From CAIUGU01 sp963819685 (lineage in GTDB: Bacteria; Pseudomonadota; Gammaproteobacteria; Steroidobacterales; Steroidobacteraceae): a stretch of 64,000 nt of DNA. The stretch lies in contig CAWFXI010000011.1 of NCBI GenBank assembly GCA_963819685.1, forward strand, positions 420,168-484,167, read 5' to 3'. How positions within the stretch are numbered: the first letter of the stretch is position 1; the number at the start of each line of letters is the position of its first letter. A model generated the notes under the pieces. It was not told the origin of the DNA. It saw nothing but the letters and a program-made list of their open reading frames with translations, and did no database searches. The translations under genes were made by a program, and so were the position numbers. Positions 9,262 through 18,363 of this stretch are shown here, piece after piece.

Positions 9262-9378
9262 GCACGTTAGCGGTGAGCCGTGAACGGTGAACGGCAAGAA
9301 CAAGAAAGGCCGGCAATGCCGGCCTTTTCTATACTTACCGATCACGCGATCACTGATCACCGCTCACCGCTCACGCTT
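9262..9378. repeat. GTGA-type microrepeats on both sides of the infA/clpA terminator
   Basis: After the infA stop the plus strand carries GCGGTGAGCCGTGAACGGTGAACGG. After the clpA stop the minus strand carries GCGGTGAGCGGTGATCAGTGA. The units are direct repeats within each arm and the arms are inverted relative to each other around the 9305-9328 hairpin. They resemble the repeats between serS and rarA, suggesting a small dispersed family at gene ends. Confidence 0.5.
9305..9328. terminator. Bidirectional terminator between infA and clpA
   Basis: GGCCGGC (9308-9314) and GCCGGCC (9318-9324) form a perfect stem with loop AAT, preceded by AAA and followed by TTTT, so both convergent genes infA (+) and clpA (-) could terminate here. 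Confidence 0.85.
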
Positions 9379-11653
9379 CGCGCTCTTCCAGCAGTGCAGG
9401 TTCCTTGTTGGAGCGAGACTCCAGCTTGAGCAAACCGTCCGGTCCAACGGTCACGTGGACATGGCCACCCTCCGCCAGCTTGCCGAACAGCAGCTCCTCT
9501 GCCAGCGGTCGCTTGATTGCATCCTGAATGGCGCGTGCCATCGGTCTCGCGCCCATTTTGGGATCGTATCCCTTGGAGCCGAGCCAGGCCCGTGCTGCCT
9601 CATCCACGTGCAGCTGGACACCCTTCTGCTCCAGCTGGGCCTCCACCTCAACCAGCAGCTTATCCACCACCAGACCGATGGTCTGCTGATCGAGGGGAGC
9701 AAACTGGATGACTGCATCCAGCCGGTTGCGGAACTCAGGTGAAAACAGCCTGCGAATCGCCTCCATGCTGTCCGTTGCTGAATCCTGCTGCGTAAAGCCG
9801 ATGGAGGGCCGGTTCATTTCGAAAGCGCCGGCATTGGTGGTCATGACGATGATCACGTGGCGAAAATCCGCCTTGCGGCCGTTGTTGTCCGTCAGCGTTC
9901 CATGATCCATGACCTGCAATAGCAGGTTGAAAACATCAGGATGGGCCTTCTCGATTTCGTCCAGCAGCAGCACCGAGTGGGGATGCTTGGTGATCGCTTC
10001 GGTCAGTAATCCGCCCTGGTCAAAGCCGACGTAGCCGGGAGGAGCCCCGATCAACCGGGAAACCGTATGGCGCTCCATGTACTCGGACATATCAAAACGT
10101 ACAAGCTCGACACCCAGCGCGAGTGCCAGCTGGCGTGTGACCTCGGTCTTGCCGACGCCGGTGGGCCCGGCAAACAGGAACGACCCTACTGGCTTGCGCT
10201 GATCACCAAGGCCTGAACGGGACATCTTGATGGCCGATCCGAGCGTGGCGATCGCGGTATCCTGTCCGAAGATCACCAGCTTCAGGTTGCGCTCGAGGTT
10301 CCTCAGCAGGTCGCGATCTGATGTCGACACATTCTTGGGCGGAATGCGGGCGATGCGCGCCACGACTTCCTCGATCATTGCCACCGTCACGTCGGTACTG
10401 CGCTCGGCAGGCGGCTTGAGACGCAACCTCGCTCCAGCCTCGTCGATCACATCGATGGCCTTGTCGGGCAGCTGCCGGTCATTGATGTGTCGCGCTGCGA
10501 GTTCTGCAGCCGTCTGCAACGCTTCATCGGAATACTTGACGCCGTGATGCTCCTCGAACCGGGACCTCAACCCTTTGAGAATCTCGATGGTTTCGGGCAC
10601 GGAAGGTTCGACAACGTCGATCTTCTGGAAGCGACGGGCCAGCGCGTGGTCTTTCTCGAAGATGCCGCGATATTCGGCATAGGTTGTCGAACCGATGCAG
10701 CGCAGCTCGCCATTCGCCAACGCCGGCTTGATCAGGTTCGATGCGTCCATGACACCCCCCGAGGCGGCGCCGGCACCGATAACGGTATGGATTTCGTCGA
10801 TAAACAGGATCGAGCCCGGGTTCTTCCTGATTTCGCCGATGACAGCCTTCAGCCGCTTCTCGAAATCGCCGCGGTACTTGGTGCCGGCAATCAGCGCACC
10901 CATATCAAGTGAATACACCGTGCAGTCGAGCAGGATATCCGGAACCTTGCGCTCGACAATGAGTCGCGCAAGACCTTCTACCATCGCCGTCTTGCCAACC
11001 CCTGCCTCCCCCACATAGAGCGGATTGTTCTTGCGACGGCGGCACAGGATCTCGATTGTTCTCTCAATCTCGAGCGTCCGGCCGATCAACGGATCGATGC
11101 GCCCTTCCGTGGCCAGCCGGTTCAGATTGGTGGCGTATTTCTCAAGTGCGGTACCGCCTTCCGCTTCGCGTTCACCCTCCTGCCCTGAGCTCGTCTCATC
11201 CTTGTCGGTGCGCTCTTCCGAGATCTTCGACAGTCCATGCGACAGGTAGTTGACGACATCCAGCCTCGCCACATCCTGCATGGACAGCAGATAGGCCGCA
11301 TGCGAATGCTTTTCGCTGAAAATGGCCACCAGCACATGAGCGGCAGTCACTTCCTTCTTGCCACTCGCCTGGACATGCAGCACCGCGCGCTGCAAGACCC
11401 GTTGAAAGCCCAGTGTCTGCTGCACCTCGCGCTCGTCGGCCTGTTTGAGCCGCGGCGTCATCTGGTCGATGTAGTCGTTGAGATCGCTGCGCAGACGCGC
11501 AACGTCGGCGCCGCAGGCGCGCAGGATGTCGCGCACACGCGGGGTATCCACGATTGCCAGGAGCAGATGCTCGACGGTCACGAATTCGTGCCGGGCCTCG
11601 CGGGCAGACTGGAAAGCCTCAGTCAGACAGATATCGAGTTCGCTGCTTAACAC
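9371..11653 (-). CDS. clpA: ATP-dependent Clp protease ATP-binding subunit ClpA
   Basis: Hexameric AAA+ unfoldase that feeds substrates to ClpP. The 760-residue protein has an N-terminal Clp_N domain (about 1-145, the ClpS docking site), D1 with Walker A GEAGVGKTAM and Walker B ILFIDEIHT, D2 with Walker A GPTGVGKTEV and Walker B LLLDEIEKAHPDV, and the IGF loop (RPSIGFTQQD) needed to dock on ClpP. The start is a GTG at 11653 directly after the clpS stop codon, so the two are translated as a unit. No ClpP gene lies in the window. Confidence 0.97.
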   Translation of the reverse strand: MLSSELDICLTEAFQSAREARHEFVTVEHLLLAIVDTPRVRDILRACGADVARLRSDLNDYIDQMTPRLKQADEREVQQTLGFQRVLQRAVLHVQASGKKEVTAAHVLVAIFSEKHSHAAYLLSMQDVARLDVVNYLSHGLSKISEERTDKDETSSGQEGEREAEGGTALEKYATNLNRLATEGRIDPLIGRTLEIERTIEILCRRRKNNPLYVGEAGVGKTAMVEGLARLIVERKVPDILLDCTVYSLDMGALIAGTKYRGDFEKRLKAVIGEIRKNPGSILFIDEIHTVIGAGAASGGVMDASNLIKPALANGELRCIGSTTYAEYRGIFEKDHALARRFQKIDVVEPSVPETIEILKGLRSRFEEHHGVKYSDEALQTAAELAARHINDRQLPDKAIDVIDEAGARLRLKPPAERSTDVTVAMIEEVVARIARIPPKNVSTSDRDLLRNLERNLKLVIFGQDTAIATLGSAIKMSRSGLGDQRKPVGSFLFAGPTGVGKTEVTRQLALALGVELVRFDMSEYMERHTVSRLIGAPPGYVGFDQGGLLTEAITKHPHSVLLLDEIEKAHPDVFNLLLQVMDHGTLTDNNGRKADFRHVIIVMTTNAGAFEMNRPSIGFTQQDSATDSMEAIRRLFSPEFRNRLDAVIQFAPLDQQTIGLVVDKLLVEVEAQLEQKGVQLHVDEAARAWLGSKGYDPKMGARPMARAIQDAIKRPLAEELLFGKLAEGGHVHVTVGPDGLLKLESRSNKEPALLEEREA

Positions 11654-11971
11654 TCAGGCCTCTTCCATGGTGCAGAGGAGTGGATGCTGATGCTGGCGCG
11701 CGTAGATCATTACCTGCGCCACCTTGGTCTCCGCGATCTCATAAGTAAAGACCCCGCAGACCCCTTTACCACGTGTGTGGACTTCAAGCATGACGCGTGT
11801 AGCGTTCTGACGGTCCAGCCCGAAGACCTGCTGCAGGACATCGACGACGAACTCCATCGGCGTATAGTCGTCGTTCAGCAGGATCACCTGGTAGAGGGGT
11901 GGCCGTTTCAGGCGGGGGGCGGCCTCCTCGAGTACCAGTCCTCGTTCGTTCCCCGGGCGCTCTTCGCTCAT
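11654..11971 (-). CDS. clpS: ATP-dependent Clp protease adaptor ClpS
   Basis: Adaptor that binds N-degron side chains and hands the substrate to ClpA. The 105-residue reading from ATG 11971 (MSEERPGNERGLV) fits the family and is preceded by GAGG; a TTG at 12028 would add 19 residues without support. Conserved features are the flexible N-terminal extension, YQVILLNDDYTPMEFVVDVL with the substrate-contacting Asn-Asp-Asp, and the Met/Val binding pocket, then VHTRGKGVCGVFTYEIAE. It is the first gene of clpS-clpA. Confidence 0.96.
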   Translation of the reverse strand: MSEERPGNERGLVLEEAAPRLKRPPLYQVILLNDDYTPMEFVVDVLQQVFGLDRQNATRVMLEVHTRGKGVCGVFTYEIAETKVAQVMIYARQHQHPLLCTMEEA

Positions 11972-12319
11972 GGCCTCATCAGCTGCTTCATTGCAACACT
12001 TTATAGGGGTGTTTGCAGGGCAATACAAGGCACGAAGGATTCGTTACTCAAGGGTCTTGCGGCAACCGGACGCGTGGCATGCCGGGTGACTGACCGGGGT
12101 GTCTGCAAGCAGCGCCAGGTTGCCCGTCCGCCCACTTGTCATTCATATACCTGCAGGAATGATGAGTCAGAATAGGGGTGACCCCGCCCCGGTGGCTTTA
12201 CTGCCCAATCCGCCACCCACTTTGGTTCGGGCTACCGTGACAGGTCTCACACTCCCCCACCGGGTCACTTTTCACTAACGGGAACAATCCCTTGAGGCTT
12301 AGTATCTCAACTCCGTATC
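11972..12319. other. Intergenic region between clpS and gspC
   Basis: This 348-bp stretch separates divergent clpS and gspC and must hold both promoters. I see no gene. The notable content is a CRP-like palindrome (12236-12251) and a GGGGTGACCCC sequence near 12174-12184. No convincing -35/-10 pair was assigned. Confidence 0.6.
12236..12251. promoter_or_regulatory. CRP/Clp-like binding site upstream of gspC
   Basis: CGTGACAGGTCTCACA matches the CRP-family consensus TGTGA-N6-TCACA at 9 of 10 defined positions. It lies 68 nt before the gspC ATG. CRP-family regulators (Vfr, Clp) control type II secretion in related bacteria; binding here is inference. Confidence 0.4.
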
Positions 12320-13306
12320 ATGATCGGTAATATGTCTGCCCTGGCCGCAAACCTGAAGATCCTTCGCCAACAGTCACCCGAACAGTGGCTGGAGACAGGC
12401 GTGCGTCTTGCGCCAACGGTTGTGGCTGCAGGCTTGGTGATAGCCCTGGCTTGGCAATTGGTTCAACTGACCTGGATTTTTCTGGGGGCTGGCAGCAGCA
12501 CACAACCAGCAGGCAGTGTCTCCGCGACCAATCGATCCCAGCCACCAGCAACCATTGATCTGAACGGCATTGTCAACGCGCATCTGTTTGGCATCGCCAA
12601 CAGTGAACCCGATCCGTCAAGCCTGAACAACGCGCCGCAAACCCAGATGAACCTGGTGCTCACCGGGACGATGGCAAGCGCAGATCCTGCGAAAGGCTAT
12701 GCCATCGTTGGCGAGAGCGCCGCAACCGCCAAGACTTTTCCGGCTGGCGCCACATTGCGTCCCGGTACCAAACTGCACTCGGTCTATACCGACCGAGTCA
12801 TTCTGGATAGTAGCGGCAGGCTCGAGACGCTGGTCCTGCCCAGGCAAAGCAGCGGAGGGCCCGTGATGGCTCGCCCGGCACCGACCGCAGCCGCAGGAGG
12901 CAGCATCGGCGAAGAACTGAGACGCGTGGCGGATACCAACCCGGGTGCGTTTTCGTCGGTCGTGCGCCCACAGCCGGTCTTCGCCAACGGTGTCCAGCGG
13001 GGCTACCGGGTGTACCCCGGCAAGGATCGCAAGCAATTTTCACAGCTCGGGCTGCAGCCCGGAGATCTCGTCACGTCGATCAACGGGACGCCGCTCGACG
13101 ATCCCTCGCGCGGCATGGAGATCTTTAATTCGCTGAATAGTGCTTCCCAGGTCAACGTTACGGTGGAACGGAACGGACAAACTCAGCAGCTGTCGCTCAA
13201 TACGGCGCAGCTGTCCATGCCGGCAGCGGCCGCCGTAGAGCCGCCACCCTCCGAGGCGCCTGCGGGCCCACCTCCCACTTTTGAAGCGGCACCGGCCGCC
13301 CAGTAG
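12320..13306 (+). CDS. gspC: Type II secretion system protein GspC
   Basis: Inner-membrane clamp protein that links the T2SS inner-membrane platform to the GspD secretin. The 328-residue product has a short cytoplasmic N-terminus, one membrane helix (about residues 33-58), a periplasmic HR domain with the typical DLNGIVNAHLFGIAN entry, and a C-terminal PDZ domain (about 235-290, LGLQPGDLVTSINGTPLDDP) followed by a Pro/Ala-rich tail. The ATG at 12320 or the in-frame ATG at 12332 could start it; neither has a strong ribosome-binding site. It is first in gspC-D-E-F. Confidence 0.95.
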   Translation: MIGNMSALAANLKILRQQSPEQWLETGVRLAPTVVAAGLVIALAWQLVQLTWIFLGAGSSTQPAGSVSATNRSQPPATIDLNGIVNAHLFGIANSEPDPSSLNNAPQTQMNLVLTGTMASADPAKGYAIVGESAATAKTFPAGATLRPGTKLHSVYTDRVILDSSGRLETLVLPRQSSGGPVMARPAPTAAAGGSIGEELRRVADTNPGAFSSVVRPQPVFANGVQRGYRVYPGKDRKQFSQLGLQPGDLVTSINGTPLDDPSRGMEIFNSLNSASQVNVTVERNGQTQQLSLNTAQLSMPAAAAVEPPPSEAPAGPPPTFEAAPAAQ

Positions 13307-13318
13307 ACAGGCGCGTTC

Positions 13319-15457
13319 ATGAAATTTCCGAAACTGAAAACAAATACCGGGCAGGCCCTGCGCGCGGTGGCTGCGACCGCGTTTGCGGCGTTACTGCTGT
13401 CTGCCGTAACCGCCTCCGCACAGCAGGCCACGATCACGCCGAACTACAAGGATGCCGACCTTTCACAGATTGTCGACGCCGTCAGCGCGATCACCGGCAA
13501 GAGCTTCATCATCGATCCCAGGGTGCGTGCCCAGGTCACGATGCTCTCAACGACGCCCATGTCGCCCGACGCGTTCTATCAGGCGTTCCTGTCCATTCTG
13601 CAGGTGCACGGCTTCACTGCGGTGGAAACCGGCAATATCGTCAGGGTCATTCCGCTTGCGAACGCGCGCACGTCACCCTCGGTCGATCTGCCTGATCGTG
13701 TCAGCGCGACGTCCGACGAGATCGTGACCCAGGTCATCACTGTCAGGAACATCAGCGCCGTGCAGCTGGTACCCATCCTTCGCCCGCTGATTCCGCAGGA
13801 AGGCCATCTCGTCGCGTCACCTTCGTCAAACGTCCTGATCATTTCCGACCGTGCCAACAACGTGAATCGCATCATGCGCATCATCGCCCGCATCGACCAG
13901 GCAGGTGACGGTGACATCGACATCATCCAGCTGCAGAACGCAAGTTCCGGAGAAATCGTCAGGGTTGTCAACACACTGTTCACCGCCGGCGCGCAAGCCG
14001 AAGGGGGCGCCAGCGCCATGCAGGTCAAGGTGGTGGCAGATGATCGCAGCAATAGCGTCCTGGTCACAGGCGAGGCAACACAGCGCCTGAGGATCAAGAC
14101 ACTGATTACCCACCTCGACACGCCACTTGAAAGCGGCGGCGATACGCAGGTGCGTTACCTGCACTATGCCGATGCGGAAAAGATCTCCACCAAGCTTAAA
14201 GAGCAGGTTCAGGGTGTGGCGCAAGCGGCACCAGGCGGCGCTGCAGCAGCCAGTGGTCCAGCGGCCGCAGACCGCGCCGTCACAATCTGGGCGGACGCAC
14301 AGACCAATGCCCTCGTCATCACTGCGCCACCGAAGATGATGCGGCAGGTCATGTCGATCATCGACAAGCTCGATATCCGCCGGGCCCAGGTGCAAGTTGA
14401 GGCCATCCTGGTCGAAATCAGCTCCGACAAGGCATCCGAGCTCGGTATCAACTGGGCCGTGGCCGGCCAGACTGACGGTGGCAATGCCGTGCCGCTCGGC
14501 ATATTCAACTCTTCGGTGGGCGGCGTCAGCCTGCTTGATATCGTGCGTGGGATTGCTGATCCGACGCAGCTGCCTTCCGCAATCTCGGGTCTGACGCTCG
14601 GCGGTGGGCGAGTACAAGACACCGGCACGAACTTCGCCGTCCTCCTTCGAGCCCTGAAGGGTGATGCAGACACGAACATCATTTCGACGCCGTCCATCAT
14701 GACGATGGACAACGAAGAAGCCGAAATCAAGATTGCGCAGGAAGTACCGTTCATAACTGGGCAGTACACCAGCGGCAACAACAACAGCAGTGTTACCGGT
14801 CAGGTCAATCCATTCCAGACCATTCAGCGACAGGAGGTAGGCACGATCCTCAAGATCACGCCGCAGATCAACGACAGCGGCCAGGTCCTGATGAAGATCG
14901 CGCAGGAAGCGTCGAGCCTCGCACAGGGCAGTTCCGGAGCCGTGGACCTCATCACCAACAAGCGGACGATCAATACGAAAGTGTCGGTTGATGATGGCGG
15001 CATCATCGTGCTCGGGGGACTCATCGAGGACAATCTGCGCGAGGGAGAGAGCCGGATTCCGTACCTGGGTGCAATTCCGATCTTGGGTGAGCTCTTCAAG
15101 ACCCGCGTCGTGAAGAAGGTGAAGACGAACCTGATGGTGTTCATCCGCCCGACCATCATCCGCGACGGCACGGAAGCGGCGTTTGAGACAAACAGCAAGT
15201 ACAACCTGATGCGTGACAAGCAGCTGCAGCGCAATAACGGGAATGTCACGCTGCTGCCGGAAGAACGGCAGCCAACGCTGGCCCCCATCGGGGAGTTGTC
15301 GAAGTACGCAGATCCGACGGCGGGAGCTGCGCCTCCGGCAGGACAAGCTGCGCCGGCGCCAACGCCCAACGAGGGCGCACCCGCGCAGACAACACCGCTA
15401 CCAGATCCAGCGCCCGCACCGGAATCCGCGCCCTCCACAAGGTCTGGGCCCCGATGA
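13319..15457 (+). CDS. gspD: Type II secretion system secretin GspD
   Basis: Forms the outer-membrane secretin channel. The 712-residue protein has a signal peptide ending about residue 35 (VTASA), the N0 domain (NYKDADLSQIVDAVSAITGKSF), three repeated N1-N3 KH-like domains, and the C-terminal secretin domain with the hallmark VDDGGIIVLGGLIEDN and RIPYLGAIPILGELFK. After about residue 640 comes a Pro/Ala-rich, probably disordered tail; where an S-domain would bind a pilotin is unclear. It lies 12 nt after gspC and overlaps gspE by 4 nt. Confidence 0.96.
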   Translation: MKFPKLKTNTGQALRAVAATAFAALLLSAVTASAQQATITPNYKDADLSQIVDAVSAITGKSFIIDPRVRAQVTMLSTTPMSPDAFYQAFLSILQVHGFTAVETGNIVRVIPLANARTSPSVDLPDRVSATSDEIVTQVITVRNISAVQLVPILRPLIPQEGHLVASPSSNVLIISDRANNVNRIMRIIARIDQAGDGDIDIIQLQNASSGEIVRVVNTLFTAGAQAEGGASAMQVKVVADDRSNSVLVTGEATQRLRIKTLITHLDTPLESGGDTQVRYLHYADAEKISTKLKEQVQGVAQAAPGGAAAASGPAAADRAVTIWADAQTNALVITAPPKMMRQVMSIIDKLDIRRAQVQVEAILVEISSDKASELGINWAVAGQTDGGNAVPLGIFNSSVGGVSLLDIVRGIADPTQLPSAISGLTLGGGRVQDTGTNFAVLLRALKGDADTNIISTPSIMTMDNEEAEIKIAQEVPFITGQYTSGNNNSSVTGQVNPFQTIQRQEVGTILKITPQINDSGQVLMKIAQEASSLAQGSSGAVDLITNKRTINTKVSVDDGGIIVLGGLIEDNLREGESRIPYLGAIPILGELFKTRVVKKVKTNLMVFIRPTIIRDGTEAAFETNSKYNLMRDKQLQRNNGNVTLLPEERQPTLAPIGELSKYADPTAGAAPPAGQAAPAPTPNEGAPAQTTPLPDPAPAPESAPSTRSGPR

Positions 15458-16971
15458 GTGCTGACTCGTCAGCCGTCTCCGCGGCGGAACCCTCAACCTC
15501 AGTCAATTCGGCGCCGCTACTCTCGTTTACGTTTGCCAAGCGGCACGGCATTCTCGTCCAGCAGATCAGCGATGGTGTCGCCGAAGCGATTTACCGGTCT
15601 GGTGCAGCGCCGGCCAGCATCGCCGAAGTGCGCCGTTTCCTGGGCGTGCCTTTGCGGCTTCGCCAGGTTGAGTCGGAGGCCTTCGACCAGCTGCTGCGGG
15701 AACGCTATGAAGGCGGCACCAGTACTGCAATGCAGATGGCTGGCGGTTTTGAAGACGATACCGACCTCACGCATCTTGTCCAGGACCTTCCGGAACCCTC
15801 AGACCTGCTTGAGAGCGACGACCACGCGCCGATCATCAAGCTCATCAATGCAATCCTGACGCAGGCTGTCCGCGACAATGCCTCGGATATTCACATCGAG
15901 CCCTTCGAGAACCGCCTCGTCATCCGCTTCCGGATCGACGGTGTGTTGCGGGAGGTATTGCAGTCCCGGCGCGCCGTAGCGCCACTCGTCGTTTCGCGCA
16001 TCAAGGTCATGTCGAAGCTGGACATTGCCGAGAAGCGATTGCCACAGGATGGCCGCATCAGTCTTCGCATCGCCGGTCGTGCGGTTGATGTGCGGGTTTC
16101 AACCATACCGGCAGGTCATGGCGAACGCGTCGTGCTGCGTCTGCTCGACAAGCAGGCAGGACGTCTTGATCTCGACTCTCTGGGGATGGAACAACACACA
16201 CAGACGCTGATGGACGAGCTCGTCCACAAACCGCACGGCATTATCCTGGTCACAGGCCCCACTGGCTCAGGAAAGACGACCACGCTGTATGCTGCCCTGG
16301 AGCGAATCAACGACAACACACGCAATATCATGACGGTCGAGGATCCGATCGAATACTACATTGACGGTATCGGCCAGACCCAGGTCAATACCAAGGTTGA
16401 AATGACGTTTGCGCGTGGCTTGCGCGCCATCCTCCGGCAGGACCCCGATGTGGTGATGGTCGGTGAAATCCGGGATCTCGAAACCGCCCATATTGCGGTC
16501 CAGGCCTCGCTGACCGGACACCTGGTTCTGTCAACGCTGCACACGAACACGGCAGTGGGTGCCGTCACCCGCCTCCGCGACATGGGTGTGGAGCCATTCC
16601 TGCTGTCCTCCAGTCTGCTCGGTGTGCTCGCACAACGACTGGTTCGCGTACTTGCTCCGGATTCGAAGCAGCCGTACGAAGCCGGTGAGTATGAGCGCCG
16701 CCTGCTCAATGTTCCCGCGGACGCACCCACGCCCACGTTGTATCGCGCCGGTTCTGACAGCACGCACGGGTTCAAGGGCCGTACCGGCATCTACGAACTC
16801 GCTCTGGTCGACGACACCATGCGAACCATGATTCACGATGGCGCTGGTGAACACGAACTCGAACGGCACGCGCGCACCATGACTCCCAGCATCCGCGACG
16901 ATGGGCGCATGAAGATCCTCTCGGGCGTCACCACGATCGAGGAAGTGCTGCGCGTTACTCGCGAGGATTAG
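15454..16971 (+). CDS. gspE: Type II secretion ATPase GspE (no tetracysteine motif)
   Basis: Cytoplasmic hexameric ATPase that powers pseudopilus assembly. The 505-residue protein has an N-terminal GspE-N domain, Walker A GPTGSGKTTTLY (about residue 266), Asp box VEDPIEYYIDGIGQ, Walker B DPDVVMVGEIRD and His box STLHTNTAVGAV. In most GspE proteins the C-terminal part has a zinc-binding CxxC-x(n)-CxxC motif; here the corresponding stretches read RVLAPDSKQPYEA and LYRAGSDSTHGFKGRTG, with no cysteine. The ATG at 15454 overlaps the gspD stop. Confidence 0.96.
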   Translation: MSADSSAVSAAEPSTSVNSAPLLSFTFAKRHGILVQQISDGVAEAIYRSGAAPASIAEVRRFLGVPLRLRQVESEAFDQLLRERYEGGTSTAMQMAGGFEDDTDLTHLVQDLPEPSDLLESDDHAPIIKLINAILTQAVRDNASDIHIEPFENRLVIRFRIDGVLREVLQSRRAVAPLVVSRIKVMSKLDIAEKRLPQDGRISLRIAGRAVDVRVSTIPAGHGERVVLRLLDKQAGRLDLDSLGMEQHTQTLMDELVHKPHGIILVTGPTGSGKTTTLYAALERINDNTRNIMTVEDPIEYYIDGIGQTQVNTKVEMTFARGLRAILRQDPDVVMVGEIRDLETAHIAVQASLTGHLVLSTLHTNTAVGAVTRLRDMGVEPFLLSSSLLGVLAQRLVRVLAPDSKQPYEAGEYERRLLNVPADAPTPTLYRAGSDSTHGFKGRTGIYELALVDDTMRTMIHDGAGEHELERHARTMTPSIRDDGRMKILSGVTTIEEVLRVTRED

Positions 16972-16975
16972 GGGT

Positions 16976-18193
16976 TTGGGCGCCTTTGAATACACCGCCG
17001 TCGATGCGGGTGGCCGCGAAAAGACAGGCGTTCTGGAGGGTGATACCGCCCGCCAGGTCCGCCAGCTGCTGCGTGAACGGAGCCTGCTGCCCGTCACCGT
17101 CACCGAAGTCGTGCAGCGCGAGGCCCGCAGAGAGGACGCCCGTTTCTCGCTGACCCGGGGGCTCACCGCCAGTGATCTGGCCCTGCTTACCCGGCAACTG
17201 GCCACCCTGGTCCGCTCAGGCCTGCCACTTGAAGAAGCGCTGCTTGCAGTATCGGAACAATCCGAGCGCCCGCGAACCCGCAGTGTATTGCTGGGCGTGC
17301 GTTCCAAGGTGATGCAGGGACATTCGCTGGCGGACGGTCTCGGCGATTTTCCGCGCGCCTTTCCCGAGATCTATCGGGCAACGGTCGCGGCCGGAGAGCA
17401 GTCCGGACATCTGGACACAGTACTCGAGCGGCTCGCCGATTATACGGAGAGTCGCGAACAGCTCCGTAGCCGCACGCTTAATGCGATGCTCTATCCAATC
17501 CTGCTGTTTGTCGTTTGCGCTGCCATCGTGACGCTGCTGCTCGCGTTTGTCGTACCCAAGATCGTCCGGCAGTTCGAGAATTCCAAGGCGGAATTGCCCC
17601 TGCTGACACAGATCCTGATTGGATTCTCGGACTTCATGCGTAACTGGGGCTGGCTCGTGATCCTCGTCGCCATCGCGGCAGCATTGCTGTTTCGACGCTG
17701 GCTGAAGGAGCCGGCGGCCAAACGGAAGTTTCACAGAGTATTGCTGCGTCTGCCTCTCATCGGCAAAGTCGTACGGGGCACCAATACTGCGCGCTTTGCC
17801 CGTACCTTCTCGACGCTGACGTCGAGTTCCGTGCCGGTACTCGAGGCATTGAGGATTTCCGGTGAGGTTGTCACCAACCTGCCAATGCGTGATGCCGTGG
17901 AGGACGCCGCGGCCCGGGTGCGCGAAGGCGCGGCCATCGCCAAGTCGTTGAGCGTTTCCCACCTGTTCCCGCCGATGATGATTCACCTGATCGCAAGCGG
18001 CGAAACCAGCGGTGACCTGGAAACCATGCTGGATCGGGCTGCCAGCAATCAGGAGCGCGAAATGGACGCCACTTTGAGCACGGTTGTCGGTCTGCTGGGG
18101 CCGCTCATGATCCTGGTCATGGGCGGGTTCGTCCTCCTGATCGTCCTGGCGATGTTGCTGCCAATCTTCCAGCTGAATGAGCTGATCGCCTGA
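16976..18193 (+). CDS. gspF: Type II secretion inner-membrane protein GspF
   Basis: Polytopic platform protein of the T2SS. The 405-residue sequence has two T2SSF domains (about 70-195 and 270-395), each with the family pattern (LALLTRQLATLVRSGLPLEEAL and FARTFSTLTSSSVPVLEAL, given here as two separate segments) and three membrane helices. The start is TTG at 16976, reading MGAFEYTAVDAGGREK, 4 nt after the gspE stop. No gspG follows; the structured element and unrelated genes come next, so gspG-N must be elsewhere or absent. Confidence 0.94.
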   Translation: MGAFEYTAVDAGGREKTGVLEGDTARQVRQLLRERSLLPVTVTEVVQREARREDARFSLTRGLTASDLALLTRQLATLVRSGLPLEEALLAVSEQSERPRTRSVLLGVRSKVMQGHSLADGLGDFPRAFPEIYRATVAAGEQSGHLDTVLERLADYTESREQLRSRTLNAMLYPILLFVVCAAIVTLLLAFVVPKIVRQFENSKAELPLLTQILIGFSDFMRNWGWLVILVAIAAALLFRRWLKEPAAKRKFHRVLLRLPLIGKVVRGTNTARFARTFSTLTSSSVPVLEALRISGEVVTNLPMRDAVEDAAARVREGAAIAKSLSVSHLFPPMMIHLIASGETSGDLETMLDRAASNQEREMDATLSTVVGLLGPLMILVMGGFVLLIVLAMLLPIFQLNELIA

Positions 18194-18206
18194 GTACGTC
18201 AATTGG

Positions 18207-18363
18207 GATGCAAAACGCTGTCCTTGCCTTTTGCATCTGGAACCAGCGAAAAGTGTGATTTTCACCGGTTCCCGAAATCAACGAGTTAAGACTCGTCGAT
18301 TTCGCCGAGTCATCCGTGACTCGGACTGGCAGGGCATTGCAAATGGTTTTGCATTTCCCTGCC
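18207..18363 (-). repeat. 157-bp structured repeat element, copy A
   Basis: Read on the minus strand it begins with a hairpin (18348-18363 with 18328-18343, 14 of 16 pairs), then CCGAGTC/GACTCGG (18305-18324), then a 13-bp stem (291-303 with 274-286 of the 18 kb block, loop CTTA on the minus strand), a conserved TTTTCGCTGG stretch, and a closing GATGCAAAA/TTTTGCATC stem. Copy B at 31695-31851 has the same length and order. In the third stem a C-G pair here is a T-A pair in copy B, and a G-T wobble occurs at the same place on the same strand in both. It lies 13 nt past the gspF stop, antisense to gspF. I see no protein in it. Confidence 0.8.

Noticed and set aside
13826..15346. 506-codon minus-strand open frame
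   Set aside because: Antisense shadow of gspD in GC-rich DNA; no recognisable domain.
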